38,311 nucleotides of DNA. It comes from Bacteroidia bacterium. GTDB lineage: Bacteria > Bacteroidota > Bacteroidia > J057. This document shows, in pieces, positions 1 through 7,496 of the stretch (the first letter of the stretch is position 1; each line of letters starts with the position of its first letter). Both the position numbers and the translations under genes were made by a program. The stretch covers positions 1 through 38,311 of the forward strand of contig JAIBAH010000033.1 in NCBI GenBank assembly GCA_019695295.1, in the 5' to 3' direction. Under the pieces are notes generated by a model. It was not told the origin of the DNA. It ran no database searches and worked only from the letters and a program-made list of their open reading frames with translations.

Positions 1-2
1 AG

Positions 3-125
3 GTGAAAATAAATCACCAATGGGTAGAAACTGAAATCCCAAAGAAAACACAAGCGGTACTCGACAAAATTGCCCCAGCACTTCTTCCAAAACCTAATCT
101 GTTACCTAAACAAAGGAAAAGTTAG
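3..125 (+). CDS. 3' end of an unidentified gene cut by the window edge
   Basis: An open frame runs from the first base-triplets of the window to a TAG at 123-125, about 40 codons. The translated tail is basic and proline-rich and ends in KQRKS. I do not recognise the family. It converges on the response regulator gene, whose stop lies only 3 bases further on. A short frame at a window edge can be open by chance, so this is weak. A terminal part of a transposase or other mobile-element gene is possible but there is no motif to show it. Confidence 0.3.
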   Translation: MKINHQWVETEIPKKTQAVLDKIAPALLPKPNLLPKQRKS

Positions 126-128
126 GGA

Positions 129-521
129 TTAAACAGTAATAGCGTTCAGATACCGGGCGGTAAGCGGCTTATTCAGATACTTTTTTACATAAATGCTGCT
201 GGCTGCACGGTCTATATCTTTGGGGCTGATAGAAGAAGAAAGCATAATGATTCTGCATTTATTCTTTAATTGATCTCCGTATTTTTCAAAAACCTCTAAA
301 AACTGGAAGCCGTCCATAATTGGCATATTAATATCCAGAAAGATAATTTCCGGTAATAAATCCGGCTTTTGCTCATTTGCTTTCAGAAAGTCTAAAGCTT
401 CCTGTCCTGACTGAAATACAAGAATTTCTTCAGAAAATTTATTAGATTCGATGATTTTTTCATTGATAATATTATCTATCTCATTATCATCTACCAACAT
501 AACGCTTTTGTATCTGAACAT
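129..521 (-). CDS. Single-domain response regulator (CheY/Rcp1-like receiver)
   Basis: This is a stand-alone receiver domain of 130 residues with no output domain. The acidic pair D11/D12 follows the first strand (MLVDDNEID). The phospho-acceptor is D63 in the FLDINMP motif, the Ser/Thr switch is in IMLSSS (about 93-97), and the conserved lysine is K118 in NKP. All residues needed for phosphotransfer are present. This subfamily, with the long insertion between D12 and D63, usually works beside PAS-type histidine kinases in Bacteroidota and acts by protein-protein contact rather than by binding DNA. No kinase gene is adjacent here, although three PAS kinases lie further right in the window. 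A near-consensus -7 box on the minus strand (TATCTTTA, positions 532-539) lies just upstream, but would leave a very short leader. Confidence 0.9.
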   Translation of the reverse strand: MFRYKSVMLVDDNEIDNIINEKIIESNKFSEEILVFQSGQEALDFLKANEQKPDLLPEIIFLDINMPIMDGFQFLEVFEKYGDQLKNKCRIIMLSSSISPKDIDRAASSIYVKKYLNKPLTARYLNAITV

Positions 522-764
522 AATTTATGGCTAAAGATATTTTAATTTTAATTAGTAAACGCAAAATTGCATACTTTAAGTGTAAAAGACAATAATCGTA
601 CCATAAATAAATAAATGTAAACGTAAGGTTTTAGAGCAAAAAGTAAGTTTTCGATAAATTTTCATAATTTATTTTGAAATAATCGGGTTTTTGTTTTTGT
701 TATATGTTAAAATACTAAATTTTGGTAGTTTTTTCAAATGTAATAAATAGTCAGAAAAAGTACA

Positions 765-1430
765 TTATCTTTCGTTTGCCATTCCAATGCTAAGGCGGAA
801 GAAGAAACCACCCGGACGCACAGGAATGGTTTTCCCGCTGATAATGTCATCCGATTTCCACGATTTTCCAAACAATGGATTATAAAGATAGCCGCCTCCT
901 GCACCGATTACCACATTACTTCCCTTGTCGCCGGGGATAGGAGTAATAATCGTCATATTCAAAGAACCTTCAAGGGAGCCGCCAAATACACTGGAAGAGC
1001 GGATTTCGGCCGGGGAGACACTATTATCCACCCTGCGTACGGTACCTACTCCGCCTCCGATTCCTATTGCAGGGTAAAAATAATAGATATCATCAAAAGT
1101 AACAGGGGCATATCCGAATCTGGGCATCAGCTGATAAAAACGGGTATAAGCCTGAGTTGTTTGCCCTATGGCGATGCTGTTGGGGATAACCTGAGTAAGT
1201 GCCGACAATTCTGCACCGTAAAATGCACGGTCGGCCTGATGAAATACGCCCAGGGTAATATTGGTTTTAGGGATTCCGGAACTCCCGATACCCACGGAAC
1301 CGAGTTCGTTATTAAGTTCTGTGAGCTTCAGGAAGTTTCCTCCGAGGCCTACATAATATCCGTTTGTCTGTGCAATTCCTTTGCCCGTCAAAACAGAGAT
1401 GAAAAGCATTAATACTGAAAAGTATTTCAT
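765..1430 (-). CDS. Exported small outer-membrane beta-barrel protein, unknown function
   Basis: The product has a clear signal peptide (MKYFSVLMLFISVLTGKGIAQ) followed by about 200 residues of alternating polar and hydrophobic stretches. These are rich in Gly, Tyr and Phe and end in a barrel-like strand (GGFFFRLSIGMANER). The frame is open up to 1460, but I take the ATG at 1430. It places the signal peptide at the N-terminus, and a perfect -7 promoter box (TATTTTTG, 1469-1476) would start transcription at about 1462, leaving no room for the upstream ATG. The fold call is from composition and strand periodicity only. I see no named family. It stands alone between the response regulator and the divergent glycosyltransferase gene. 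Confidence 0.7.
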   Translation of the reverse strand: MKYFSVLMLFISVLTGKGIAQTNGYYVGLGGNFLKLTELNNELGSVGIGSSGIPKTNITLGVFHQADRAFYGAELSALTQVIPNSIAIGQTTQAYTRFYQLMPRFGYAPVTFDDIYYFYPAIGIGGGVGTVRRVDNSVSPAEIRSSSVFGGSLEGSLNMTIITPIPGDKGSNVVIGAGGGYLYNPLFGKSWKSDDIISGKTIPVRPGGFFFRLSIGMANER

Positions 1431-1468
1431 AATTTTTTTATTTGAGATGAGTTCATTCAATCAAAGAA

Positions 1469-1476
1469 CAAAAATA
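1469..1476 (-). promoter_or_regulatory. Bacteroidota -7 promoter box for the barrel protein gene
   Basis: On the minus strand this reads TATTTTTG, a full match to the Bacteroidota sigma-factor -7 consensus TAnnTTTG. It sits about 39 bases upstream of the chosen ATG at 1430. No convincing -33 TTG is seen at the expected distance. Confidence 0.45.
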
Positions 1477-1556
1477 GTAAAACGTTTATGGAAAAAGTAA
1501 ATTTTATCCTGAATGGGTAAAAATTATATCTTAATGGCAAAATAAAAAGTTTGAAT

Positions 1557-1564
1557 TAACTTTG
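1557..1564 (+). promoter_or_regulatory. Bacteroidota -7 promoter box for the glycosyltransferase gene
   Basis: The sequence TAACTTTG matches the TAnnTTTG consensus fully. Transcription would start near 1570, which excludes the TTG at 1562 as a start codon because it is part of the box. The -33 element is not obvious. Confidence 0.5.
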
Positions 1565-1585
1565 CACCCTAATTTATACGGCCGG

Positions 1586-2707
1586 TTGAACAGAGCAATT
1601 CATATCATCAGTTTTGATATCCCCTATCCTCCGGATTATGGAGGGGTCATAGATGTATTCTTTAAAATAAAAGCCTTACATGCTCATGGGATTCACGTTC
1701 ATCTTCACTGCTTTTATGACAAAAGGAGTCCGTCTCCCTTGCTGGAGGAAATTTGCACCCGGGTTTATTATTATCCCCGCAAAAATCCCTTAATTTCCCT
1801 GCCTGTCCGTTATCCTTATATGGTTTTTTCCCGAAGGTCGGAAAAGTTGATGCATAATCTGAAAACGATTCAGGCACCGGTTTTACTGGAAGGATTACAT
1901 ACATGTTTTCACCTGAAAGAAATCGGGGAAATGGCAGGTTATCCCTGTTTTATCAGGATGCACAATGATGAACCCGAATATTACAGATTGCTCGGTAAAT
2001 CAGAAAAAGAACTGATTCCAAAGTTGTATTTTCAATGGGAAGCAAGCCGGCTTCAGGCATTTGAACCTGTCATAGCAGCAGCCTCAAAGATATTTACAAT
2101 TTCTCCTGCTGATACCACTTATTTCAGTAAAAAATATCCAAAAGTAAAGTATCTGCCTGCTTTTCATCCCTATGACACGGTCAACTCTCAGCCCGGAAAA
2201 GGAGATTTCGCTTTATATCACGGGAATTTAGCGGTAATCGAAAATCATATTGCGGTGATGTTTTTGATAAAAAACGTATTCAGTAAAGTAGATTATCCCT
2301 TGATTATAGCCGGCTCGGCACCCAGAAAGGAACTATTGCGCGAAACAGGGGGTTTTCGTCACATTCAGCTGATTGCGAATCCCGATGCGGAGCAAATGCA
2401 AACCCTCATCCGGCAGGCGCATATCCATCTGCTTCCTACCTTTCAGGCAACGGGGATTAAACTCAAGCTGCTTAACGCACTTTTTAACGGGAGGTTTGTA
2501 CTGACCAATCCGGATATGATAGAAAATACCGGCCTCGACTCTTTGTGTGTATGCTGTGAATCCGCAGAGGAATTTATTATTCAGATTCAGCATCATCAGC
2601 ACAAGTCCTTTCCTGAGGCAGAGATACTGAAAAGAAAAACAATTATGGAGAGTCTTTTTTCCAATATCCACAACGCTAAAATGCTGATTAAGGAAATTTT
2701 TGACTAA
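1586..2707 (+). CDS. Glycosyltransferase, GT-B fold (GT4-like)
   Basis: The protein has about 373 residues and the two-Rossmann layout of GT-B sugar transferases. The N-terminal half starts with a strand and glycine-rich turn (HIISFDIPYPPDYGGV), where the acceptor usually binds. The C-terminal half has a second Rossmann entry (ALYHGNLAVIENH), a following strand PLIIAGSAP, and a late helix region (TGIKLKLLNALFNGRFVLT) that in GT4 enzymes contacts the nucleotide-sugar. The usual E-x7-E pair is not obvious, so the donor cannot be guessed. No ATG is available near the N-terminus. The frame is open from a TTG at 1562, but this lies inside a promoter box, so I take the TTG at 1586, directly before the conserved N-terminal strand. 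Its stop overlaps that of the convergent pseudouridine synthase gene by 3 bases. Confidence 0.8.
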   Translation: MNRAIHIISFDIPYPPDYGGVIDVFFKIKALHAHGIHVHLHCFYDKRSPSPLLEEICTRVYYYPRKNPLISLPVRYPYMVFSRRSEKLMHNLKTIQAPVLLEGLHTCFHLKEIGEMAGYPCFIRMHNDEPEYYRLLGKSEKELIPKLYFQWEASRLQAFEPVIAAASKIFTISPADTTYFSKKYPKVKYLPAFHPYDTVNSQPGKGDFALYHGNLAVIENHIAVMFLIKNVFSKVDYPLIIAGSAPRKELLRETGGFRHIQLIANPDAEQMQTLIRQAHIHLLPTFQATGIKLKLLNALFNGRFVLTNPDMIENTGLDSLCVCCESAEEFIIQIQHHQHKSFPEAEILKRKTIMESLFSNIHNAKMLIKEIFD

Positions 2708-3450
2708 TCTTCCGTTTGCATATGCTTGTCTTTGTCAAATTTTTCCAGCATTTTTTTACACACTTCAAAATTTTTATTGAGCGGGGCTTCAAATTTGACG
2801 GGCGTTTCTGTACCGGGATGGGTAAACGAAAGACTGAAAGCATGCAGCAGATAGCCATGATTCAGCGGTTGTTCTTCTTCGGAGAATTTTCCTGAACGGT
2901 ATTTGGGCTTGATGGCAGAGAGGAAAAGGTCTTTGCCTCCGTACAATTCGTCCCCTACAATCGGGTGTCCCTGAGCAGCAAGATGTACCCGAATCTGATG
3001 CATTCTGCCCGTTACCGGTTCGCAGCGAAGCAAAGTATAGTGTTTGTAGATTGTTTCTGTATTGACAATTGTCATACTGGGTTTTCCCTCCTTTTTGCTT
3101 ACAATCACTTTCCGGTTGGTAGAAACGAGCAGCTTCAAATCAATTTTATGCTTCTCAAACCGGTGTATTCCTTCAATGAGGGCAAGATATTGCTTATGAA
3201 TCTTTCTTTTTTCAAACTGCATAGCGATGTGCCGGTAATGCTCTTCTTTTTTGGAAAGCAGCAATATTCCTGAAGTCATTTTATCCAGACGGTGACACAA
3301 CTGCAATTCCGGATTGTATTTTTTTGCCAGCGTCAGTATATTCTGATTGCTTTTGTCATCAAGACTCGACATTCCTGAAGGTTTATTGACAATCAGGATA
3401 TCGTCATCTTCAAAAACGATTAAATCTTCAAATTTTATAAATTTACCCAT
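2704..3450 (-). CDS. RluA-family pseudouridine synthase
   Basis: This enzyme isomerises uridine to pseudouridine in rRNA or tRNA. The catalytic aspartate is in the HRLDKMTSG motif at about residue 55, and the second family signature GRMHQIRVHLA and the later HAFSLSFTHP strand are present. There is no N-terminal S4 domain, so it is the short RluA/RluC-like form of about 248 residues. The target position cannot be deduced. The frame is open to an ATG at 3483. I prefer the ATG at 3450 (MGKFIKFEDLIVFEDD), which fits the family N-terminus, but the longer form cannot be excluded. It converges on the glycosyltransferase gene with overlapping stop codons. Confidence 0.88.
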   Translation of the reverse strand: MGKFIKFEDLIVFEDDDILIVNKPSGMSSLDDKSNQNILTLAKKYNPELQLCHRLDKMTSGILLLSKKEEHYRHIAMQFEKRKIHKQYLALIEGIHRFEKHKIDLKLLVSTNRKVIVSKKEGKPSMTIVNTETIYKHYTLLRCEPVTGRMHQIRVHLAAQGHPIVGDELYGGKDLFLSAIKPKYRSGKFSEEEQPLNHGYLLHAFSLSFTHPGTETPVKFEAPLNKNFEVCKKMLEKFDKDKHMQTED

Positions 3451-3526
3451 ATAATACAATGTGCGTTTTGGGATATATATCATGACAAAAAAATCAGATA
3501 CACCCTTGTTTATACCTTATGTTTCC

Positions 3527-4729
3527 TTAACGGAAATCGGTAGTAAGTTTAAATTTCAGAATTCTTTTATTCCCTGCATCCACGATGTAGAGGATATTAT
3601 TCATAAATGCCGCAGCCACAGGTCTCCGGAATTGAAGGAGGCCATTCCCTGTACCGCCAAACGACACTCTGACTGCTTTACTGGAAGAAGAGCCGGCAGG
3701 AGGATTTACGCCCTCATATCCCAATCCATTATAAATAAATACAGAATCTTTGGCTTCGTCTGTAATGAACAGATACCCTGAACCATCTCCCGCAACGACT
3801 ACATCAGAAGGGGAAGTGAATTTATAGGCCTGATACAAAACACCGTCAGATTTTGCTGTATCTGTAACCTGCGGAAACTCCATCACTTCGTAGGAAGCCC
3901 CTGCGTCGGATTCTTTAAAGGCTATTCCCTGCACTTTCAGTACCTGAGACGGGTCTGAGGAGCAGAAAAGGAAATCTCCCTTCTGACTGACTGCCGGAGA
4001 CTGAGGTGGTTGTGCGTAAGTACTGATAGCAGTGGGCTTTTTAAAGTAATTATTAAAAACACCCAGAGAGGTATTCACACTCACAGGAGAAACGAATACG
4101 TCGTCATTGTTAAAGAGCACTATTGCATCTCCCTGTACGCTTCCGGAAGCACCGTTTCCGGTTCTGACGATATAATAACGGTTATCTGCGAGTACGCCCA
4201 CTGCCTTAAATCGTACCTGCTCATCGGTAGCGGTTGGAGACGCGGCAATATTGAAACAGAATGGATGAATCAGCACCCGCGTGATTTTGGCTTCAGATAA
4301 CCCCACCTGACCGGCACCGTTTATCTGATGAATCCGGTAAAGAGCCGGCAATCGTCTTTGTACTCCGCTTACGAGAGTATCTTTGGTTCCGAGCGCCAGC
4401 AGGTCGAGTGCTCTGTCCTGAGTGACAGCTGTTACACCCGGAACGAGGATTTTTCCCAACTCATTCCCCGCTTCATCGTAAGCAAATATAGTCTGCTTGC
4501 CGGAATCCACTACGTAAATAAGCTGATCCCAGCCAATGAGAATATCAGTAGGCGCGTCAAAGCCCGACCAAACCGGCTGAACCGGCACATAGGCTACGGT
4601 TTTGTCATTATAAATCGGAACGTCCAGAAAGTCCTTGCTCGTTTTTTTTCCGAAAAAATTATCGCAGCCCGAAAATAAAGCCAGCGTTACAAAGAAAAGG
4701 AAATACAGAAAAGGCTGATATAACCGCAT
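3527..4729 (-). CDS. Lipoprotein with beta-propeller (NHL-like) repeats
   Basis: A lipobox (LALFSGC, Cys at about residue 22) follows an N-terminal hydrophobic segment, so this is a predicted lipoprotein of about 400 residues. The body consists of propeller-blade-like segments: APTDILIGWDQLIYVVDSGKQTIFAYDEAG near the N-terminus, SPSDVVVAGDGSGYLFITDEAKDSVFIY near residue 310, and RRPVAAAFMNNILYIVDAGNKRILKF at the C-terminus. These have the D-x-G-N/K-x-R/T-I-x-x-F pattern of NHL blades. The first and last segments look like the same blade type, as expected for a closed propeller. The gene starts 1 base after the stop of the AAA ATPase gene, so the two are almost certainly co-transcribed. No enzymatic residues are evident; a binding or scaffold role is inference. 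Confidence 0.8.
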   Translation of the reverse strand: MRLYQPFLYFLFFVTLALFSGCDNFFGKKTSKDFLDVPIYNDKTVAYVPVQPVWSGFDAPTDILIGWDQLIYVVDSGKQTIFAYDEAGNELGKILVPGVTAVTQDRALDLLALGTKDTLVSGVQRRLPALYRIHQINGAGQVGLSEAKITRVLIHPFCFNIAASPTATDEQVRFKAVGVLADNRYYIVRTGNGASGSVQGDAIVLFNNDDVFVSPVSVNTSLGVFNNYFKKPTAISTYAQPPQSPAVSQKGDFLFCSSDPSQVLKVQGIAFKESDAGASYEVMEFPQVTDTAKSDGVLYQAYKFTSPSDVVVAGDGSGYLFITDEAKDSVFIYNGLGYEGVNPPAGSSSSKAVRVSFGGTGNGLLQFRRPVAAAFMNNILYIVDAGNKRILKFKLTTDFR

Positions 4730-4730
4730 T

Positions 4731-6725
4731 TTATCTTCTTATAATTTGTTTTAGTTCTTCTACTTTAGCAAGGACATCTGCCCTTGGAATATCCCGGAAA
4801 TGAGGAGGAAGCAACTCCTTGGAGGTACACTCCAGAATTGCAGCATAATTCATCAGTTCGATTTCTTCAGGATAAGTTGGAGGTAAAAAGTCGGCAAACA
4901 CCTGAGCAATCACATCAAAGGTTACTTTGTCCAGTCCAAGACTTGCCGCCTTAAACTTGGCCCTTGTGAGAGCCGCTTCCATATCAGCACCGGACTTGAT
5001 GCTCATATCGTCAAAAAAGTCTTCATCAAACTCATCCAGCGGAATATAGGAAAGTCCCGTTTTCCCCAGCATTACCTGAAGGAGTTCTTTTTTCTCCTCT
5101 ATACTTTCCGGATAAAATAAAGCAATATGTTCTTCTGCTCTTCCCTGACGCTTAAAGTCCACCGGCATTAAATCGGGGCGGGCCGTGATTAGAAACCAAA
5201 TGACTTTACCCCTGTTTTCCGTATCACTCATAAAGGTAGCAATCATGGAAAAAACCCGGTTGCTTACGCCGCTGTCTCCCTGAGCATTACGATTGCCAAG
5301 GTAAGCATCCGCCTCATCTATCATTACGGCAACAGGAGACATTGCTTTGAGGATTTTCAGTACTTTTTCAAGATTTCCTTCCGTAGCTCCCTGCCACTGT
5401 GAGCGGAAATTCTTGAGCATAACCATCGGAACGCCTATATCCGTAGCAAAACAGGAAATCAGGAAAGTTTTACCGGTACCTACAGGACCCGAGACGAGGT
5501 AGCCCATCGGCATTACATCCGGCCTTCCGCTTTTGAGTGCGGTTGCAGCTTCGATTAAGTTCTTTTTAGCATACGCATGCCCGGCTACATTGGCAAGGCT
5601 GTATTTGGTTTTGATGAATTCGAGTAATCCCCCGGATTCCGTTTCAATCATTTCTTTCTTTTTGTTGACAAGCTCGTTGTTGGAAAACAGGATTTTGTTT
5701 TCTGATGCTTCAGACAATAAAATCTGAAGCTGAACGAGTTTGAGCCCTGCGGTATTTTTAGCTAAAATCTCCGGAGCCATTTCAAAGTACTGGCGGGCAT
5801 CCGCTTTCTGAGAGAAAAAGCTATGAATAAATGAAAGTCTTTCCGCTTCTTCGGGATAAGGAATATTTACCTCATAGGTATAAGGATTTTTTACATATTG
5901 CTGATTGATTTCCCCCAGATTTTCAGTCATGATAAAGGTAATCATGTTGGGGCAGCTGAATTGCTCCTCGGTAGCCCATTTCTGGAGAAAAACCAGGATA
6001 GACCTTTCGTCGGGGCGGGTGTTGGACGCTTCCGCCATCGGGATGACCGTTTCGGCATATTCTATCACAAATGCAATTTTTTTAGGGGCACTGATTCTGG
6101 ACTTGAGTAAATCCAGCATTTTCTGGAAATCACCTCCGGTAGATTTTTGAGCACCCTTATCCATATAGTTGATTAAATCCGGAATCGTGCGCTGCATAAA
6201 ACGCTGCACCACGTCCATGTCTTCGGGCTTTGAAGCACCGGAAGATTGAACGGTTTGAGCTTTTACTCTCATTTCCAGATGATTAATCAGAAATTGAATA
6301 AACTCAGTATTGACACAAAGATGAAAATAAGTATCCAGAATCTGAAAGGCGCGCTCCGGCTCTTTGGAAAGTTCGGAGAATTTGCTGCCGGAAAGTTCGT
6401 CAAACATTTTGAGGGTAGAAATAAAATCCTCCCTCATTTTTCCTTTTCCGCCCATAATCCGGTCATCCTTAAACCGGATACCTGAAGCTCTGTCATAATA
6501 CACCACGATATCGTTGTAACGGAACATTTCCTCATTCAGAAAGTCTTTTACTTTCAGGTATTTGGGGACATCATTTTCTTTAATTTCGATGATTTCATTG
6601 ATGTTTCCATGCAGGATAAACTGAGAAACATTCTGAGAGATGTACTTACGCTTTATGGCTTGCACCCATGTAGGAACGGTGAGTTTTCGGGATGTTGTAT
6701 TAACATCAACTGGAATTTCAGACAT
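4731..6725 (-). CDS. Tandem AAA-type ATPase (Ycf46-like), N-terminal module degenerate
   Basis: The C-terminal half (about 380-664) is a full AAA module. Walker A GPVGTGKT lies at 413-420, Walker B VAVMIDEADAYL near 463-475, a sensor-1-like segment is in VIWFLITARPDLMP, and an arginine-finger candidate is in KRQGRAEEHI. The N-terminal half (about 20-350) has the strand order of an AAA domain (FILHGNINEII; IAFVIEYAETVIP as a Walker-B-like strand; MITFIMTENLGEI as a sensor-1-like strand) but no P-loop and no DE pair, so it should not hydrolyse ATP. This architecture resembles the Ycf46 group of AAA proteins known from plastids and cyanobacteria, whose biochemical role is poorly defined. It has no signal peptide and should be cytoplasmic. 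The next gene, 1 base away, encodes an exported lipoprotein, an odd pairing. A promoter box lies at 6767-6774. Confidence 0.85.
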   Translation of the reverse strand: MSEIPVDVNTTSRKLTVPTWVQAIKRKYISQNVSQFILHGNINEIIEIKENDVPKYLKVKDFLNEEMFRYNDIVVYYDRASGIRFKDDRIMGGKGKMREDFISTLKMFDELSGSKFSELSKEPERAFQILDTYFHLCVNTEFIQFLINHLEMRVKAQTVQSSGASKPEDMDVVQRFMQRTIPDLINYMDKGAQKSTGGDFQKMLDLLKSRISAPKKIAFVIEYAETVIPMAEASNTRPDERSILVFLQKWATEEQFSCPNMITFIMTENLGEINQQYVKNPYTYEVNIPYPEEAERLSFIHSFFSQKADARQYFEMAPEILAKNTAGLKLVQLQILLSEASENKILFSNNELVNKKKEMIETESGGLLEFIKTKYSLANVAGHAYAKKNLIEAATALKSGRPDVMPMGYLVSGPVGTGKTFLISCFATDIGVPMVMLKNFRSQWQGATEGNLEKVLKILKAMSPVAVMIDEADAYLGNRNAQGDSGVSNRVFSMIATFMSDTENRGKVIWFLITARPDLMPVDFKRQGRAEEHIALFYPESIEEKKELLQVMLGKTGLSYIPLDEFDEDFFDDMSIKSGADMEAALTRAKFKAASLGLDKVTFDVIAQVFADFLPPTYPEEIELMNYAAILECTSKELLPPHFRDIPRADVLAKVEELKQIIRR

Positions 6726-6766
6726 AGTTTTTAAACATTTTTTGCGATTAGTTGCAACTAAAGGGG

Positions 6767-6774
6767 CAAAAGTA
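6767..6774 (-). promoter_or_regulatory. Bacteroidota -7 box for the AAA ATPase-lipoprotein operon
   Basis: On the minus strand this reads TACTTTTG, a full match to TAnnTTTG, about 42 bases upstream of the ATG at 6725. It is divergent from the promoter at 6806-6834. The 126-base gap therefore holds two back-to-back promoters. Confidence 0.5.
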
Positions 6775-6805
6775 ACAATTTCGCACGGATATTTCCGTTT
6801 TTATC

Positions 6806-6834
6806 TTTTGGATTAAAAAAAAATTCTAACTTTA
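6806..6834 (+). promoter_or_regulatory. Bacteroidota -33/-7 promoter for the PorT-like barrel gene
   Basis: TTTTG at 6806-6810 serves as the -33 element. TAACTTTA at 6827-6834 differs from the -7 consensus TAnnTTTG only in the last base. The spacing from TTG to TAAC is 16 bases. Transcription would start near 6841, 11 bases before the ATG at 6852. Confidence 0.5.
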
Positions 6835-6851
6835 CCCAAAAATTTAATTGT

Positions 6852-7496
6852 ATGAAATCATTAATACTAACTTTATTTTTGTGTTTTTCTTTCTCTTTTC
6901 TGAATGCTCAAAGCCTGATAGGAGGCTGTGTTTCGCTGGATTATAATTTGCTGAGTATTGTGCAGTCTGATTTTAGTCCGGATAGTATAAAGAGTGTAGC
7001 CCAGAGTTTTAACCCCTTGAGGAACGGGGGAATCAGTGTAGGAATCCCGCTGAATATCCGTATGAACCGTTATGCATTATTCCGCCCGCAGGCCGTGTTT
7101 AATATCATGACCAATCAGGTGAATTTTGGGATGGAAAACAGCGACGTAACCGCTATCCGGATACAAACCATCAATGTAGAGTTTCCTTTACAGATGGTTT
7201 TTACTGACCTGAACAAAAAAGTGGGTATTGCCGGAGTTTTCGGGCTGAGGGGCGGCTACAAAGTGCAGGAAATTCAGGAGGACAATTCTCAGTTTCTGAA
7301 TGTAAAAAAAGGGTATGGCTTTCTGGATGTGGGAATCGGGTACCGGATAAAAGTAGGAAAAAGAAGTGCATTTATGCCTGAGTTGCGCGGCTCTCTCGGA
7401 CTCAACAGCATTCTGGAAAGTGGCGGCACTCCCTACAATCTGGCAGTAGGAAGAATGAAACAAAACCGTATCTCTGTAGTGCTCAATTTCTTTTAA
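6852..7496 (+). CDS. Outer-membrane beta-barrel protein (PorT-like)
   Basis: The protein has 214 residues with a signal peptide (MKSLILTLFLCFSFSFLNAQS) and a barrel body. Paired strands such as YALFRPQAVFNIM, IRIQTINVEFPLQMVF and VGIAGVFGLRGGY match the pattern of the PorT-like outer-membrane family common in Bacteroidota. It ends in two phenylalanines (VVLNFF), the usual C-terminal signal for barrel insertion. PorT-like proteins include a T9SS component, but the family is broad and no specific role follows from this sequence. It is transcribed divergently from the AAA operon and converges on uvrC with a 4-base overlap. Confidence 0.72.
   Translation: MKSLILTLFLCFSFSFLNAQSLIGGCVSLDYNLLSIVQSDFSPDSIKSVAQSFNPLRNGGISVGIPLNIRMNRYALFRPQAVFNIMTNQVNFGMENSDVTAIRIQTINVEFPLQMVFTDLNKKVGIAGVFGLRGGYKVQEIQEDNSQFLNVKKGYGFLDVGIGYRIKVGKRSAFMPELRGSLGLNSILESGGTPYNLAVGRMKQNRISVVLNFF

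Noticed and set aside
1-125. The left-edge frame as a transposase end, which with the right-edge sequence would make the window lie between insertion elements.
   Set aside because: No transposase motif or terminal inverted repeat can be seen at either edge; kept only as an unidentified partial frame.
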